From NCBI RefSeq assembly GCF_003945595.2, contig NW_024104451.1, positions 380,941 through 444,940 on the forward strand: a stretch of 64,000 bases of DNA. Direction: 5' to 3'. Positions within the stretch are counted from its first letter, which is position 1. Each line of letters begins with the position of its first letter. This document shows positions 1 through 39,538 of this stretch, in pieces. Source of the stretch: Pipra filicauda. Its lineage: Eukaryota; Chordata; Aves; Passeriformes; Pipridae. Made by a program: the position numbers and the translations under genes. A model generated the notes under the pieces. It worked only from the letters and a program-made list of their open reading frames with translations. It ran no database searches and was not told where the DNA came from.

Positions 1-1554
1 GCCACTGAGGACACTTAGGCTGCCGACGCTGGGAGTCCCTTACAGGGGCATTCGTGAGTGCTGCTCCCATGGGAGCTGCAGAGGCCAGGGAAGCTGCAAG
101 CCCCACTGGTCCCTGGCCTGCCGAACTCATGGGGATTGTACTGCCAAGGTCGGGGTATCCGGTTAGGGTGCAAACAGACCAGGCAATGATTTCAGAGGAG
201 GGGAGCTTGCTGGGAATTATGGGATTACTGATTCTTCCTTGCTGCAGATTTCTGTGTTTCAGAGTGAGATCCCCCTGGGCTGTCCCAGTTCAGTGGCTCA
301 GGAGTCCCTGTGCAAGGTGACCAGCCCTGAGGAGGGCTCATGGGGAGGTCCCTCGAGGCTCTGACCTAGTCCCTGCCCATCTGGTTCCCCCGGGGCAGAT
401 GTTCTTGGGTGAGGGGACAGTCCTTGAGCATCCCAACCCATGGGTACTGCTTGGAGAGCTCATACTGATGAGCAGCTGGGCAGTTGGGGCTGAACGGCGG
501 TTTCTCCCTCTGCATCCGGCACTGTCACCCGCACGGGTGGGGTGACTGTATCCTGACAGCCGGAGCCTGCCGGGAGCCCCTCCCAGCAAGTCCCCAGACT
601 TTGTCTGGCTTGTGCTTCTTCCCCTGTGGTTCTTGATGGCTTGGTGTGCCTGGGAGTTTCCATCAGTATGTGTCCAAACTACACTGTGGTGGGTCCTACC
701 TGGACACTGCTGCTCCCAGCAGGCTACCCACACCTGGTCAACATAACCCAGCCCCTGCCAGCCCCCATGGGCTACCTGGGTCCGGGGTGTTGGGCAGCAC
801 CTGCTGTCTGGCCAGTGTCCCTGTGGGTGTTCCTGCCTGTGCTCTGGCTGTCCCCGCTGCCTGCTGATGGCAGGATCATTCCCTCTGCACAGCAGGGTCA
901 GTGCTGGGCTTCCTGGACCTCCTGTGCTGCTGTGTTGCAGGGTATGAGCACCCCTGCAGTGCGTGGTCCCAGTGCTTGCTCTGTGGTGTTGTCCCTTCCA
1001 GGGGACAAAGGAGGGATGAGGAGCTTCGTGCCCAGGAGACAGGGATGTGCTGGGTGTCACACTTGGCACTTCCCCCTGGACAGGGCTGATGAAAGAGCTT
1101 TTGTTGAGCCCCCGCTTCTGGGACATCTCAGAGCAGACTGGTGCTAACACGGTGCTTGGGGACGTGGTTTGGAGGGTCACAGTGTTTGCTGCCACAAGAC
1201 CCATGGAAGGGATGAGTGGGATGCAGGACTGTGCCAGGTTAACTTGGGGCGAAGATGTACAGTGGATCCAGTTCCCATGGAGGAGCTGAGCTCTCCTTCC
1301 CTGCCAGGGCATACACGGGGAAGGATCCTTGCAGGAGCGCAATCTGGTGCCTGGCCTGGGATGAGTCAGGTGTTTGCAGGCAAGGGAGGTGATGGGGCTG
1401 GTGCCAGCATCCCAGTGGGACCCTCCCACCATGCCAAGGGCACTGGTGCAGGCCCAGAATGCCTGGGAGTGGGGAGCCTGGCAGAGGGCTGGGAAGGCAG
1501 CCCAGCTCCCAGCCCAGCTGCGGCTGCAGTGCACATCCATCCGTCACTGCGGGG
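1..1554. other. Non-coding flank, no gene recognised
   Basis: GC-rich sequence with several long chance reading frames on both strands. None shows a domain, a consistent splice pattern or protein-like composition. It is either sequence upstream of EPB41L1 or part of a 5' intron of it. Confidence 0.5.
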
Positions 1555-1614
1555 GAGGGGGGGGGCGGGAAGAGGCGGCTCTGTATAAAGCACTGCCTCG
1601 GATGCAGCACAGCC
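1555..1614 (+). promoter_or_regulatory. Candidate TATA-box core promoter
   Basis: A G-rich block (GGGAGGGGGGGGCGGG) is followed by GGCTCTGTATAAAGC with TATAAA at 1,584-1,589. About 30 bp downstream is a short exon-like segment that ends in a strong splice donor (CAAG|GTAGGG at 1,658/1,659). The spacing fits a tissue-specific EPB41L1 first exon, but this is inference; no transcript evidence is available here. Confidence 0.4.
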
Positions 1615-1658
1615 CAGCAGGATGAGCCATGCTGGAGCCATGGGGAGCTTGCACCAAG
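1615..1658 (+). other. EPB41L1: Candidate alternative first exon of EPB41L1
   Basis: It lies about 30 bp after the TATAAA box and ends CACCAAG|GTAGGG. It contains ATG at 1,622 (MSHAGAMGSLHQ plus one base) and a second ATG at 1,640 in a good context. Spliced to an acceptor just before the main ATG (CCAG|CAGCC or AGCAG|CC) either ATG would stay in frame with MTTETG. With the better acceptor after GGTGGCAG (7,633) it would be a short upstream ORF instead. So it is either an untranslated leader or a short N-terminal extension. Confidence 0.35.
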
Positions 1659-4600
1659 GTAGGGCCCCACCACGGACACGGCCACTGCACAATGCTCGGC
1701 ACTGCTGCTGATGCTCTGGGCTTTAGCCAGCAGTGGGTGCCCTGGGGAGAGCTGGGTGGGGTGCGAGTCGTGGAGCCTGGGAGGGGAGATGATTGGACTT
1801 GCTCTAAGCGGTCTTTTCCAAACTTAGTGGTTCTATGACAGGGCATTTTACAGCTGGGAAACCACTCAGGGCACTGCAGATCTCTGCCTCTGCCAGTCAC
1901 CGGTGAGGATAAGTGGGGTTCGTTCTTCAGGAGCTGGGGATACTCTCTGTTTCTGATCCCCCTGCTTCACCATAAACAGCTCATGTGATTCTCTGGCCCT
2001 GCTGCAGAGCAGCACAGGAGAGCTTCGCTTCGCTGCAGAGCATTTTGGGGATTTGCACGTCCTGTGCCAGGGGATAAGTGCTGGGGGGCAGCGGGGCTCA
2101 GGTTGGCAGCAGGGCTCAGTAGGGGCAGTGGGGCTCAGGGTGCCATATATTGCCAGGACTTTGGGGCTATTTTCCCTGTTTGCTCTTTCTGTGTCCCCAG
2201 AGGATCCCCAGGACTCCTCGCCAGGCTCCTCTCAGGTTTCCAGGATGGCTGCAAGGCACTGCCTGTGCTCCTATCCTGCCTGTCCCCTGCCAGCTCAGCC
2301 CCTGCCTCATCAGGGGTGCTGGGTTCCACAGCCCTGGTGAGCACCTCTGTCCTTGGGGGCTGGCAAGTACCTGGACCCCCTGACCTTTGTCACACAGCCA
2401 CTGCCACCCCTGCAGGGTGCTCCTCATCTCCGTCCGTCTCTGCAGCAGCCATCTGTCCCACAGCACAGTGGGGAGCTTTGCTGCCAGGATCAGCCCTATG
2501 GGCCCTCAGTGGTGGTGAGGCAGGAGGGTGCTGGGGTGTCATCCAGCTCTGTGCACCCTAGTTATGCTAGAGCCTGCAAGGCCCCATTCAGGCACTCAGC
2601 ATGGAGCTAGGATCTGCTCAGGACTGTGATGGTCCAGAGGTTAAACTTCAGGGATGGGCAGCAGCCTCGGCAGATAGTGGGGGGGAAACAGAGCCAAGTA
2701 GCAAAGGGGGATGGTCAGCCCTGGAAACCATCCTGGCAACTGGGAGTGACTGGGCAGGGGAAGGGGAGAGCAGGCTGCAGCAAAACCAGCTTGGAGGTGG
2801 CAGGGAAGGGAAGGTCCTGAGTGGGGAGCGTTTTGGACGCTGGAGGCAGGATGTGCTGGGGCAGAGCATTTGGGAAAGCTGTGAATCCATACTCTGGCTT
2901 GAAGGGGGAAGAAGAGGAAAACACCAAGGGAAGGAGGAGCAGGCAGGGAGATGAGGGGAGGAGATTCCAGGCTTGATCAGCAGGTCTGCCTCTGATCCTG
3001 CTAAGGCTTTCTTTGCAGTTGCCATTCCCACGTGCCTGTTCCAGTAGCCTGGAGCTCCTTTCAGCTCCAGCCATTTCCCCTTTGGAGAACAACCCCCAGT
3101 CCATAGGGGTCCAGCGGCAGCAGAATTGAGCCAGCCCTTGCTGGAAACTGGGCTTGTGCTGAAAACGTGGCCTTGCTGAAAACTGGGTGCATGGCACTGG
3201 GGCCAGTGGGTGCCGAGGAACCCTTCGGCCATCATCCTGCACAGGGAAGGGTCTGGGGGGACGGTGTCCGCTGCCTCCTGCCTTCTCCAGCTACTGCCAG
3301 GCAGCTGCCAGCCTCAGCATGGGAGCTGCTCCAGCCTTGGCTGCACTCCCGAGGGGACGTGCACGAGAAAGGCTAGGTACTGGGAAGGGCTGGGACAGCC
3401 TGGTAAAGGCTGGCACCCAACGGAATTGGGTCCTGCTCCTTCTGTGGGAAATATTTAGAAAAAAATTATTTGGGACAGCATCTCTACTTGTCTCTACCCA
3501 GTTCGCTGCAGTTGTGGTGTATATCTCTTTTAAAGGTTTGTGGTGGAAATCGTCAATGAAACTATCCCTTTGGCAGCACGCTGGGACCTGTGTCCTTTCT
3601 CAACCCATGGTCCCCCACACCAGAGTCTCCTGCATAGGGTGGGCAGCAGAAGCTGAGTTCTGCATCCAGAAGGTGCTGTGTGATGGGCAACACTCCACGG
3701 CTGCTGCGTGCTGTCTGAGGTTTGCTTGCCACCTCCACATCAGGGGCAGCTCCTGTCTGAGCCACAGAGCTGCTCCCATGATAACCAACATCTGCTTCTG
3801 GAGCTCTTGAATGCCACAGAAAAGGCCATGGGGAAAAAAGTGGGGAGAAGGGGCTGAGGCAGGTTGCAGTGGTTGCCTCACTGTGAATCTCAGGTCCCTT
3901 CAGAGCCTGCAGGTGCCCTCAGGGTGCTGAACACTCCCAGCCTGGCACAAGGGACAGTTGGGGTGCTGGTGGTCATGTTGGCCTTGGTGTCCTCCCACAG
4001 CCCCGGGAGCAGATGACCAGGCTTCCATGGAGGGTGGCAGCATCCTACTGCTGGCCAGAGCTCTAGGGGCTGGTGCCACCATCCCCAGGGGCTTGGTGCT
4101 GCCAGGCTGGTGCTGACCTTCAGTGCCAGCCAGCCCTGAGCCCCCTGGCTGCCAGTAGCATTGGGGTGAGTGGCAGTGCTGGCAGAGCCCTGATTCCATG
4201 CTTCCGACCTCTCCACTCAGCCCCACTGTGGGCAGGGAACCCTGAGCAGCAGCACTGCCCACACAGCTGTGGCACCCACACCCACCAGCCCCTGAATGCA
4301 GCATTGTGGCTGTGCCCAGGAGTGTGGCGGTGCCAGTGTGGCCCCTCCATTGGGGCTGTGCAGCTGCAGGGCTCAGCTGCAGTAGTGTCATGCCCAGGGC
4401 CACTGCCCCACTGCCAGCCCCAGCTCCCTTGGGGCAGCTCCCTGACCCTCATCCCCCAGCAATGACCCTGTGTGGGGACTGGAGTCTCCCCACCATGGCT
4501 GCAAGGTGAGAGATTGAGGGGCTCCCTGCTCCTCCTGAGCCCATCCAAAGTTTGGAGGGGGGCTTGATCGTCCCCGCTGTGTTCCACACTGCTGGGGCAG

Positions 4601-5774
4601 GAGCAATGCCACAGGGATGGGCTCAATGGGCCCTTTCTGGGCTGGGATCCATCGGAGCTGAGGTTTCCTCTGTGGCTGTATAGAGCCCTGTGTCTCTGCC
4701 CAGGCACAGAGACACGTGGTGCTGCAGGAAGGAAGAGCGTGCAGTGGGAATTACTGGGACCAGGGAAGGGGGATGGTGGCCAGGGTTCCAAAGCAGGGTG
4801 GCAGGAGAAGCAAGGTCATGGTGTGAGCAGGGAGATGGTCCCTGGGGGTTTGCCAGCTCCTTTACCAGGGGTCTGCCACCCCGGCACTGCTGTGTTGTGC
4901 TCTCACGGGCTTCAGCTGGTAGTCAGGGTCCCTAGGTCAGGCTCCTTGCTTGGAACTGGAGCTTAATATGCAAAAGTAGGTCTGGCTGGGCAAGATGGGA
5001 TGAATTCCTAGCCTACTACCCTTAAAAAAAGGCCTCATTTCCTCAGGGATCAATGCTTCCCACTGCAGAGGGAAAAAGTAGTTTGGAAGAAAGTTTAGAA
5101 ACCTTGAGTGAAAAACCCAGCGTGTTTTTGGCCTGAAGGGATGGTTATCATTTTAGAGATTTCATATTGATTAAAAAATTCACACACTGAGATCCAGGCA
5201 GAAGCACTTAGGAATGATCCACCCAGGGATTGGAGCTGGGAGCATGCAACTGCTTGAATTTGCAGTGGAAAAACAGCAGCCCTGTTTTCTCTGTGGAAAA
5301 AACCAAACCACTGGTGACCCTTGAAAGCTTCTGGTGCCCTTGGCCAAGCAGTGGGGTCTGTCAGGAGGAGCTGAGCTAATGCTCCTCAGGGGCCTGTGGC
5401 AGGTTGTCCTGCCTGTCATGGCCAGAAGAGTGTGGCCCTGGGGCAGGGTGGTGAAGTCCTGGGCCTGTTGGTGTGAACAGAGTCCCTCTGTGGTGACCAC
5501 ACAGCCAGCATGGCCAGCAGCAGTGTCACTGACCTGTGTGCATGGAAGGGGGATGCTCCCAGATGATCCTGCACTGCCGAATTGGGTGGCAGGAGGCACA
5601 GGCTGACTCCTGTGTCTTCCCTGTCACCTCCTCTCTGTTCTCTCTCACCCCTGGAGTCAGTTTTAGCCATTTTTATGGGTAAGGTTTCACATTTTCCCAC
5701 TGCTGAGGACACCTGAAGGGCGGTGGAGGGACAGGAGCTGTGGCGTGGGATGGGTTTGCTTTGTAACAGAAAGT

Positions 5775-6640
5775 CAGCAAGTCCGTGGGTGACACCGAAC
5801 TGAGCCTGAGCAGTGCAGCAGATTCACCAGGGATGTGGCATCCAGAGGGACCTGGGCAGGCAGGAGGAGTGAGCTCATGTGAACCTCATGCAGTTCAACC
5901 AGGCCAAGTGCAAGATCCTGTATCTGAGTCAGGGCAACCCCCAGCATCAGCACAGGCTGGAGGCTGGGTGGGTTGAGAGCAGCCCTGGGGAGAGGCACTT
6001 GGGGGTCCTGGTCAGTGACAAATTGGATGTGACTTGGCCATATGTGCTGGTACCCAGAAACCAGTCGTGGGCTCATCCCACACTGTGGGCAGCAGGTGAG
6101 GGTGGGATTCTGCCCCTCTGCTCTGCTTGGGTGAGACCCCACCTGCAGTGCTGCCTCCAGCTCTGGGATCCTCAGCACAAGGACATCAACCTGTTGGAGC
6201 AAATCCAGAGGAGGCCACGAAGATGCTCCAAGGGCTGGAGCCCCTCTGCTCTGGAGCCAGGCTGAGAGAGCTGGGGGGGTTCACCTGGAGAAGAGAAGGC
6301 TCCAGGGAGACCTGAGAACCCCTTCCAGGGCCTGAAGGGGGCTTATAAGAAAGATGGAGAAAGACTTTTTACCAGGGTCCGGAGAGACAGGATAAGGGGC
6401 AATAGCTTCCCACTGCCAGAGGACAGGATTGGATTGGATATTGGAAAGAAATTCTTCCCTGTGATGGTGGTGAGGCCCTGGCACAGGCTGGCCAGAGAAG
6501 CTGTGGCTGCCCCATGCCTGGAAGTGTTCAAGGCCAGGTTGGACGGGGCTTGGAGCAACCTGGTCTAGTGGAAGGTGTCCCTGCCCATGGCAGGGGGTTG
6601 GAATTGGAATGGGGATCAGAAATGTCCTGTGTGGGCTTAC
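5775..6640 (+). mobile_element. CR1 LINE fragment, 3' portion
   Basis: A 5'-truncated CR1 in sense orientation. Decayed reverse-transcriptase C-terminal coding is recognisable (AKCKILYL, HLGVLVSDKL, VRPHLQCCLQLWDPQ) with frame breaks. The usual CR1 end follows (GAAATTCTTCCCTGTGA, GTGTCCCTGCCCATGGCAGG). It is the longest CR1 copy in the window. Confidence 0.9.
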
Positions 6641-7326
6641 ACACTCCACTAAAGTGCAGGTTTTATGGTGCTGCAGGCATTACTCAGGGCTGCTGGTGTG
6701 GCTGTTCCGTGGGCAGGGTGGGTGATGTGACCCCAGGGAGATGCTCTGATTGAGCCGCCTCGTCCAGCCACAGCCTTCGGACACTCCAATGGGGGCGATC
6801 CCAGCAGATCTGGCACAGACTGATGGGGAGCTGGTGGGGCCTGAGCAGCCTGAGTGACGGGTGGGTGATGGTCCAGAGGGTGCTCCATGACCTTGGTGCA
6901 TGGATCATCCCAGGAGCTCTTGCCAGCCCACACTACATTGGCATAAAAGGTTTCAAAAACATAAATGTTCTAAAAACATGTTGCTGAGCACCCCGGCATG
7001 GAAAGTGCCTTCCCCTCGCTGTTCCTGGCCCTGGGTTTGTTTTTGCATCATGCACTGGACAGGCAGCTGGGGCTGGAGGCAGGAATCTCGCCGCTCCACA
7101 GGGTCCCACGCTGACCGTGGGAACATGTTTGTCATTTCCTTTGTCAGTGCAGGCTTTCCCGTGACTCACAGCCTTGTTTTTCCTCCCACTCCTAAAAAAC
7201 ATGAGTGAAGGTACCTATGGGTGCAGCGCAGGGGGGAGCAGGGGGTCAGGGCAGCCTCACTGCCCGCTGTGAGTGCAGAGATGGGGCATGAGCCAAGCCC
7301 TGCCTGTGGTGGGTCCCTGTCACTGG

Positions 7327-7495
7327 GCAGCAGATCCATGAGCGGACAGGGAGCCGAGGTCTGGCAGAGTATCCGTGCAAGAACAGGGAGCTGGGATCTG
7401 GCAGTGGATCTGTGCATGGACAGGGAGCCGCGGTCTGGCAGCGGATCCATGAGTGGACAGGGAGCCGGGGTCTGGCAGCGGATCCATGCATGCAG
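7327..7495. repeat. 37-bp minisatellite, about 4.5 copies
   Basis: Units start at 7,327, 7,364, 7,401 and 7,438, each 37 bp, with a partial fifth from 7,475. The shared core is GCAG-x3-ATCC-x-TG and GACAGGGAGCC-x4-TCTG. The array ends about 160 bp before the EPB41L1 start codon. Confidence 0.85.
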
Positions 7496-7652
7496 GCAGT
7501 GGGGCAGAGATGGGCTTGTCCCAAGGCTCCCGTGCAGCCAGGGCATCCCAGCTGCTGGCTGCCTAGCCAACATCGTCCATGCCCGTGTGACCTCAGTGAC
7601 CCCTCCTGTCTCTTCCTCGGGTGGCGGTGGCAGAGCGGGGTGACCAGCAGCC

Positions 7653-35057
<27,405 letters not shown>

Positions 35058-35207
35058 CCAACATGTTCCTTAAAGTCAACATCTGTATTCCAACCTGGAG
35101 AACAGGGGAGAAGGAGCCTTCATGCTGGATTTGTCAGCAAGACATAGACATCCTAGCTGCAATGTTCATGGCGAAGAGACAAAAATTTTTAAAAAAGGAA
35201 TAGCAAA

Positions 35208-35223
35208 TATATTATATATATAT

Positions 35224-35256
<33 letters not shown>

Positions 35257-35257
35257 A
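35208..35257. repeat. TA/CATA microsatellite in the EPB41L1 3' UTR
   Basis: About 50 bp of alternating TA with three CATA units in the middle, 150 bp after the stop codon. It could form a hairpin in the mRNA and is likely length-variable. Confidence 0.9.
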
Positions 35258-37979
35258 ACAGGAAACAAAATGCATCCTTGCACTGCTGCTATATGCTGGA
35301 AATGAATAGCAAAAAACACCACCAACAAACAAAGTCAACCCACTGCAGATAAATTGAAGAATTTCGTGGATTGGTGATCAAATAAGATTTAAAAAGTAAT
35401 AATAATAACAATAGTATCGGTAACAATACAATAAGCCACCATCTTGCATGTTACATTAAAGGATACACAATCATGAGTTCATTTGTTGCACACTGAATGG
35501 AAAGGAAAACTGCTTTGCAACAAAGCAAGAAGTAAGCAAACTGAAGTAAAAAAACACAAGCAGAAGCAAAACTATTCCCCACCTCTGGAAAGAAGAGAGA
35601 AAAACTCTGAATTTATGACCATAGAGTTATTTTCCAATTCACAAGTGTCGTTTTGCCCTTCTCCTCATTCCATGCTGGTTCCTCTGCATTTTTTTGGGTT
35701 CTGTTAACTCTTCCCCTTCCCTTCCTTATCTTCTCTGTGCACTTGTCCAACCTCTTGTTCTCTGAAGGTATTTAGGAATGGATTTCATTTCAAACAAAGA
35801 AAATGATATGTATATGGTTTCTCATCTCTAAAGAGCAACCTGTGGGGTTTCATATGGATGTGCATTTCAGTTATGTATATTATTATATATAACAAAGGGG
35901 GAGGGAGGGAACAATGCTGAAATAATTCAACAGTGCTGGTAAATATGATGCCGACATTTTTAAATTATTAACTCTTTGATTGACTGTGGTTGGTGTATTT
36001 TGAGACTCTTAGATCACACATGGGACTCTGAGTCCTGCAAGAAGAGAACTGAGAAGGTTTCAGCTGCTGCTAGTTGGGGGGGGAAGATGAAAGGGCAAGA
36101 GACAGGAATGTCCCTCCAGCTGATCTGCAGTGTATGGTGGTTAGATTTGGAGGGGCAGCAGTGACTCGGAGGGGTAAGGAAGGGGGTTGAGGCTCCAGCT
36201 GCAACAGCTGTTGGCAGAACGGTCTCCTGGCCCCCAGCTGGAGCCATGGGATCAGCAGGACTGTGTTCATTGCTCCCTTCCAGCCCTGCCAGTCGTGGGG
36301 GTGGTTTTGCTTTGTTTCTGGATCCCAGTAATGAAGTTACTTGAGCTTTGTAGTAGTGTCAAAGGCAGAGAGGCTGTTTCTGCCCTGTCTGCCCTGCTAC
36401 CTGAGGTGTGATGGCAAGGGCTGCCCGAGGCACTTGGGCTGGGGACAGCAATGGCAGGGCCGTGGCAGTCCTCCCCTGACCTGCCTAGGAGTGGGCAGTG
36501 GAGCGACCGTACTGTGTCCATCACTGCAGAGCGTCCGCAGCATCCCAGGCTGGATGGGGGAGCCCAGGCCCTCTGCATAAGCAGGTGCGTGTTGAAGAGG
36601 TGTCAGTGGAGCTGCTCCCAGCTCAGCCCAGCTCAGCCTTCAGCCACAGGCTCCCCCCATGGCTGCCTTTGGAAGGGGATCATGGACCTAGCCCAGGCCT
36701 CTGTACACTGTGAACCAGGCAGTTAAGGTAGACTCAAAACCAAAACCAGAAAGGAAAGGAAATAAATGGGTTTCCTTCTCGAAATCATCTCTAGCTCCTA
36801 CAGAAACAGAAGGGCCCATGATTCTGCACCATTTTGCCTTTAGTCTCCTACCCGTCACACAGACCATGCCCAGAAATAGGCATGTTTTGTCAGGTCCTGC
36901 CACAGCTTGGAGGATGCCATGGACAGACCCTGCTCACCACCTTCACTGTCCCAGGTGGGAGCTGCTCCCTGGCAGTTGCACTGACCGGTTGCTCACCAGG
37001 ACGTCCCTGTGAAGTCTGTTCTCCTGGCAGAGTGGTTTCTCCTGCAAGCATGGAAGGCATGACCACAAGCAGGTAGGGCTGCCAGCTCTTGAGGGTCTCC
37101 CCAGCTTCCAGCCAAGCACCTTCAGCTACTTTTAGAGAGCAGACCCCCCCAACCTAAAAGAGTTAAAGCAGTTGCGTAGGCTACTTTTCTCTCTGTTGTT
37201 TTTCCAATGCACCCAAGCCAGCCATGACCACCAATGGCACTGTCAGAGGGTAAGGGGGTGCTGGAGGGCCAGTGGTCTGCCCACTGTGCTGGTGTTCAGC
37301 AGCACACAGCATCTTTCAGACCTGGAGGAGCCCACCCAGCTTGGACACTGCCCTTGGACACCTCCACAACCCCCTCAGGGCCACTGGGACCCTCGAGACT
37401 TGCTTTTGGCGTTGTGCAGAGTCAGGAAACCGAAGGTTCCTGTGGAAGCGAGAGGCCTTACACAGTTAGACTTCACGTGTGCTTGGACTGAAGTGAGTTC
37501 TGTTTGCAGTGAGCAAACCCAGCCCCTGGCTCCCACAGCATGTTTATGGGTGGCAGTGTCTAAAACTTTTCTAAAAAAAAAGGAAAGAAAAAAGCTCACT
37601 GCTTGTTCCCTGGGTGAGGTGTGGTTTTCTGATGCTCAGCTCAAGCCCACCCATCACTGCGCTCTGTTTTTAATAGCTGGTCACTGCTTGTTTTCTTCCA
37701 GGGGCCTTTCTGTTGAAAGGGGTGGGAGACATGAGTGCCTGTTTTTATCCAATCCCACAAATTCATTCTGAACGTGGCCTGCGATTGCATGAGTAATATA
37801 ACAATAACAATAATAATATTTATTTTTATTTGAGAAGCACCTTACCAACCAACTGCAATGCTCTGTTGTTCCTTCACTAACTCTCCTTTTCTCTTCCCTT
37901 GTTCTCCCTCTCCCCCTTTGGTCATACTCCTTTTCAGTGCTCAGTGGTGTATGCGTGTGTGCTCACTGTTCTTGTATTC

Positions 37980-37996
37980 AATAAAAGTGAAATAAA
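37980..37996 (+). promoter_or_regulatory. EPB41L1: Tandem polyadenylation signals of EPB41L1
   Basis: AATAAA at 37,980-37,985 and again at 37,991-37,996, preceded by TG-rich sequence and followed by GTGTTTGATG. Position fits the end of a 4.1N 3' UTR of mammalian length. Confidence 0.75.
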
Positions 37997-38124
37997 TGTG
38001 TTTGATGCTAAATCAACTTGGGGCCTTGGTGACCTCTTTCCTACTCAGAGGACGGAGAAGTGAAGGGAAACCTTGCAGCTGGGGTCACTGCACATGGAAA
38101 TACAGAACTCTGTCTAAAGAGAAG

Positions 38125-38685
38125 ATCACAAAATCATAGAATCCTCAAATGGTTTGGGTTGGAAGGGACCTTAAAGCTTGTCTTGTTTAAACCCCTGCCA
38201 CAGGCAGGGACACCTTCCACTATCCCAGGTTTCTCCAAGCCCTGTCCAACCTGGCCTTGGACACTTGCAGGGATGGGGCAGCCACAGCTTCTCTGGGCAA
38301 CCTGTGCCAGGGCCTCACCACCCTCACAGGAAAGAATTCCTTCCCAATATTCCATCTAACCCTGCCCTCTGTCAGTCAGAAGCCATTCCCCCTTGTCCTG
38401 TCACTCCAGGCCCTTGTCCAAAGTCCCTCTCCAGCTCTCTTGCAGCCCCTTCAGGCCCTGCAAGGGGCTCTAAGGTCTCCCTGGAGCCTTCTCTTCTCCA
38501 GGTGAACACCCCCAGCTCTCCCAGCCTGTCTCCAGAGCAGAGGTGCTCCAGCCCTTGGAGCATCTCCGCAGTCTCCTCTGGACTCACTCCATCACTCCAC
38601 ATTCCTTCTGTGCTGAGGACCCCAGACGTGGAGGCAGCACTGCAGGTGAGGCCTCATGAGGGCAGACAAAGGTGCCACCAGGTCG
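38125..38685 (-). mobile_element. CR1 LINE fragment (reverse)
   Basis: Starts with the CR1 tail in reverse (AATCATAGAATCCTCAAATG, GGAAGGGACCTTAAAGC) and runs about 550 bp toward the reverse-transcriptase end. It fills most of the gap between EPB41L1 and AAR2. Confidence 0.9.
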
Positions 38686-39104
38686 GGAATTGTGGCTGGT
38701 GGAGATGGAAGCAGCTTCATGTGGGGGCTGCTGACCCTCATACAGTCAAAGGTACTTTTGAGGTTGCTCAAAATGCAGAGGCAATGTGAGCTGCCCTGCT
38801 CTGGGGGACACTGACTCTGTCTGTCATCCTGGGAGGGAGAACAGGGTGCTGCGGATGGTCTGTCCTGCTGTGGGGTCTGCGTGTCACTGCAAGGGTCCCC
38901 GTGTGTCTGTCCTGTGGGGGCTCCTGGTCCATCAGACCCAGGATCTTGTCTGTCCGTCCTGCTGCAGGGCTGGGAGGACAGGAGGAATGGCTGCCAGCTG
39001 GGGGAGTGGGACCCGTTTTGGGGTCAGCGGGGAGTAGCCGCCAGGCATGGATGGTCAAGGGGTCAAAGTGGAACAGCACCGGGCAGGGGAGCTGGGGATG
39101 GACG

Positions 39105-39345
39105 GGGGGGAACAGGGACCGGGCAAGGGCTTAGGAGCCGAGCCGAGGGACAGACGGAGTGATAGGGACCGAGCCAGGGGTGAACGGAGGGACAGGGACC
39201 GGGCTGGAGGTGAGCGGGGGGTCAGGGACAGAGCCTGGGGGGCAGGATCCAAGCCGGGAGATGGATGACGGGGACAAGTACCGAGCCGGGGGGACAGGGG
39301 AACGGGCAAAGTGATGGATGGGGGGAAAGGACCGAGCCGGGGCCG
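39105..39345. repeat. Degenerate GGGACCGAGCCGG repeats upstream of AAR2
   Basis: Repeated cores GGGACCGAGCC, GGGACCGGGC, AACGGAGGGACAGGG and ACCGAGCCGGGG at irregular spacing (about 30-40 bp). They look like a diverged minisatellite inside the promoter. Confidence 0.6.
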
Positions 39346-39538
39346 AGTGGGAGGCGCCCCGAAGGACACTGAACACCTCCGCAGTGATCGGCCGGAGAGC
39401 CCCGGCCCGGGGGTCGGGCGAGGCCTGGTGCTCTCCCACCGCCTTCCCGGAACCACCGCCCCGGATTTCCGGGAAGGGCCGCTCCATCTCCGGTTCCGGT
39501 GGCGGGGGGCGGCTCGTCCGGCTCGGCCCCGCCCGGCC

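Larger units (their letters stand above)
1659..7633 (+). other. 5' non-coding region or intron upstream of the EPB41L1 start exon
   Basis: About 6 kb between the candidate first exon and the exon with the initiator ATG. It holds a CR1 copy (about 5,775-6,640), a 37-bp minisatellite (7,327-7,495) and short GGGGCTCAG-type repeats near 2,080-2,140. No coding exon was recognised. Confidence 0.6.
35058..38010 (+). other. EPB41L1: EPB41L1 3' UTR
   Basis: About 3 kb of AT-rich sequence after the stop codon, with an alternating TA tract at 35,208-35,257 and an AAT-rich run near 37,797-37,830. It ends just past two AATAAA signals. Reading frames inside it are not protein-like. Confidence 0.8.

Noticed and set aside
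338..1540. 400-codon minus-strand open frame
   Set aside because: Composition looks random (Cys/Trp/His/Pro/Ser-rich), no domain, overlaps several equally long frames on both strands; GC-rich DNA simply lacks stops here.
39311..39538. N-terminal extension of AAR2 upstream of 39,539
   Set aside because: The frame is open, but [19 protein letters not shown] matches the family start and 39,539 has a good Kozak context; upstream residues are promoter repeat translation.
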